Of a stretch of DNA of 7,821 nt, positions 6,554 to 7,821 are shown piece by piece (within the stretch, counting starts at the first letter, position 1; each line of letters begins with the position of its first letter). The notes below the pieces were generated by a model that was given only the letters and a program-made list of their open reading frames with translations, did no database searches and was not told where the DNA came from. The translations under genes were made by a program, and so were the position numbers. The DNA is taken from assembly GCA_002841035.1 (NCBI GenBank), contig PHDR01000126.1, forward strand, positions 1 to 7,821, read 5' to 3'. This DNA is from Bacteroidetes bacterium HGW-Bacteroidetes-12. GTDB taxonomy: Bacteria; Bacteroidota; Bacteroidia; Flavobacteriales_E; Vicingaceae.

Positions 6554-7252
6554 ATGTTCGCTTTTAAATTCAAAATAAAACTTAATTTACTCCTACTATT
6601 TTTAATGGCTGGTTTATTTTCTTGTAAATCGTCCAAAAAAATTGTTGAACCTACCAAAAAAGTAGAAGTACACATAGAAATTCCTGAGCCTGTAGAAACG
6701 GAAACTACTTTTGATTTAGGTGCGTTTCTTTCCGAATATTTAAGTCTAAAATATCCTGATAAAGATTTTAGCTCTTTTTTATTTGTTTCTGTTCAACATC
6801 AACAAATGTATTTAATTGAAAAAGATTCTATAATCAAAAAATATACAGTTTCAACCGCTAAAAAAGGAGTTGGCAATGAATTACACAGTTTAAAAACACC
6901 TTTAGGCTTACACAATGTCAAAAGAAAAATTGGAGACAATGTTCCGTTGGGTGGAATTTTAGAAGCTCGTATCTTTAATGGCAATATAGCACCCATTTAT
7001 GAAGACAAAACCAAAGCAGATGGCGATTATGTTACAACTCGCATTTTATGGCTAGATGGAGAAGAAGTTGGCATAAACAAAGGAAGGAATATTGATACTT
7101 ACAATCGTTTTATTTACATTCATGGCACACCCGAAGAAGGGTATATAGGAGAACCTGTTTCTCATGGTTGTATAAGAATGAAAAACGCTGATGTAATAGA
7201 ATTGTATGATTTGATTGATGAAGGCACGCCTGTTTTAATTTTAGGGAAGTAA
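6554..7252 (+). CDS. Lipoprotein L,D-transpeptidase (YkuD family)
   Basis: The protein has 232 residues from the ATG at 6554; an in-frame TTG one codon upstream is a less likely start. Residues 1-23 form a basic then hydrophobic lipoprotein signal peptide, with lipobox LFSC and Cys24 as the lipid anchor. A charged Lys/Glu/Pro-rich linker (25-52) leads to the YkuD domain (about 74-231). The catalytic signature is complete: His190 (IHGTPEEGYIG) and SHGCIRMKNADV with His204 and nucleophile Cys206. Family members make 3-3 cross-links in peptidoglycan or attach proteins to it. Here the protein should act in the periplasm, tethered to a membrane; which membrane cannot be told from the sequence. It follows the short-chain dehydrogenase by 20 bp. 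No peptidoglycan-binding domain is visible. Confidence 0.94.
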   Translation: MFAFKFKIKLNLLLLFLMAGLFSCKSSKKIVEPTKKVEVHIEIPEPVETETTFDLGAFLSEYLSLKYPDKDFSSFLFVSVQHQQMYLIEKDSIIKKYTVSTAKKGVGNELHSLKTPLGLHNVKRKIGDNVPLGGILEARIFNGNIAPIYEDKTKADGDYVTTRILWLDGEEVGINKGRNIDTYNRFIYIHGTPEEGYIGEPVSHGCIRMKNADVIELYDLIDEGTPVLILGK

Positions 7253-7260
7253 CCTATGTA

Positions 7261-7297
7261 AGTACTTAGGAGTGCCTTGAGTAGTTAGGAGTTGAAA
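7261..7297. repeat. Imperfect direct repeat with a heptad-like end
   Basis: AGTACTTAGGAGT at 7261-7273 recurs as AGTAGTTAGGAGT at 7280-7292 (12 of 13 bases). The second copy continues into GTTGAAA (7291-7297), which is the reverse complement of the TTTCAAC unit repeated inside the next gene. It lies in the 113-bp gap after the L,D-transpeptidase gene and upstream of the next promoter. No clear terminator was found in this gap. Confidence 0.5.
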
Positions 7298-7308
7298 CCT
7301 CAAAAAAA

Positions 7309-7340
7309 TTTGGTGTTTAAAAAAAAATGTTTTATATTTG
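7309..7340 (+). promoter_or_regulatory. Bacteroidota-type promoter (-33 TTTG, -7 TATATTTG)
   Basis: TTTG at 7309-7312 and TATATTTG at 7333-7340 are separated by 20 nt, fitting the reported TTG / TAxxTTTG arrangement for the primary sigma factor in Bacteroidota. The ATG at 7366 lies 25 nt beyond the -7 element, leaving a leader of about 20 nt. It is the only promoter in the window where both boxes are well placed. Confidence 0.68.
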
Positions 7341-7365
7341 ATAAGTAATTTCTAAACTACTGATT

Positions 7366-7821
7366 ATGAAACTTTCAATTTTCAACTTTCAACTTTCAAC
7401 TCTAACTCTTAGTATGCTTTGGCTAAGTTCCATAGCAATAGCCCAAAACCCCAATAGTAATCCCAATGCACAAGCACCATGGAAATTAAACGGTAGCCAA
7501 GCCGACACCACTCAGTTTGTTGGTACTACTAATGATGTAGATTTAGTTTTTAAACGAAACAATGTTGAAAGTTTTAGGTTGTTGGAAGATACAGCTGCCA
7601 AGTTTTTTGGAGATGTGTATTTAAATAAATTTAGGATTCCTCCAACACCTCCTCCTTCCTCTGGACCGATTCAGGAAGAAAGAATATTAACCATTAATCC
7701 TGTTGGTCGAATAGCACTTTCAAATTTAACAATCCCACAAGATGACACTTATGTTTGCAGTTATGTTACCCCATGGATATTTGCTAATGGCACTAATACT
7801 GATGATGATATCGCATTATGC
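7366..7821 (+). CDS. Secreted protein of unknown function, N-terminal part (runs off the window)
   Basis: From the ATG at 7366 the frame stays open for 152 codons to the window edge. Residues 1-26 form a signal peptide ending in SSIAIA, followed by Gln27. The mature start (QNPNSNPNAQAPW, then LNGSQADTTQFVGTTNDVDLVFKRNN and FRLLEDTAAKFFGDVYLN) resembles the opening of many large Bacteroidota surface proteins, where a W-x-L-x-G, GTTNxxDLxFKxN and xRL pattern precedes repeats or a fibre-like body. A proline-rich stretch (PPTPPPSSGP, about residues 91-100) follows. The family is not named with confidence, and the C-terminal sorting signal, if any, lies outside. The start is supported by the promoter at 7309-7340 and by the signal peptide. 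Codons 3-12 are built from a 7-nt tandem repeat. Confidence 0.8.
   Translation, partial: MKLSIFNFQLSTLTLSMLWLSSIAIAQNPNSNPNAQAPWKLNGSQADTTQFVGTTNDVDLVFKRNNVESFRLLEDTAAKFFGDVYLNKFRIPPTPPPSSGPIQEERILTINPVGRIALSNLTIPQDDTYVCSYVTPWIFANGTNTDDDIALC
7373..7400 (+). repeat. Four-unit heptanucleotide repeat inside a signal-peptide coding region
   Basis: TTTCAAT at 7373-7379 is followed by TTTCAAC at 7380-7386, 7387-7393 and 7394-7400. The repeat starts 7 nt into the coding sequence. Because 7 is not a multiple of 3, any change of one or two units shifts the frame. Confidence 0.85.

Noticed and set aside
6799..6996. Minus-strand open frame inside the L,D-transpeptidase gene
   Set aside because: It is antisense to a gene with a complete catalytic signature and has no features of its own.

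Overview
The window looks like chromosomal DNA of a Bacteroidota bacterium, most likely Flavobacteriales or a near relative. It is AT-rich, lacks clear Shine-Dalgarno sites, and carries the Bacteroidota -7 promoter element (TAxxTTTG). It also holds a C-terminal fragment of a PorP/SprF protein (linked to type IX secretion), a lamin-tail-domain surface protein, and a lipoprotein L,D-transpeptidase.

Layout: positions 1-464 are a scar. A perfect 26-nt inverted repeat lies at the edge. Next comes a decayed minus-strand DDE transposase remnant, which abuts a plus-strand fragment of a porP/sprF-like gene that has lost its N-terminal part. Positions 538-3921 encode an 1127-residue secreted modular protein with three lamin-tail domains alternating with Ig-like domains. 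This gene faces glutamate dehydrogenase (4135-5490, minus). The 213-bp gap between them holds a perfect-palindrome terminator and a roughly 140-bp MITE-like element with imperfect terminal inverted repeats and nested hairpins.

Divergent from glutamate dehydrogenase are a short-chain dehydrogenase (5733-6533) and, 20 bp after it, a lipoprotein L,D-transpeptidase of the YkuD family (6554-7252). These two are probably co-transcribed. After a promoter with both -33 and -7 elements, a secreted protein begins at 7366 and runs off the window. Its signal peptide is partly encoded by a heptanucleotide tandem repeat in which one unit gained or lost would close the frame.

The genes do not form one obvious pathway. 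Cell-surface functions (PorP remnant, lamin-tail protein, L,D-transpeptidase, secreted protein) sit beside two metabolic oxidoreductases. I see no defence system, CRISPR array, tRNA or rRNA. The most interesting signals are the possible phase-variation repeat, the MITE-like element, the transposase/porP scar, NAD-type cofactor residues in the glutamate dehydrogenase, and -7-like motifs placed almost directly on three start codons.
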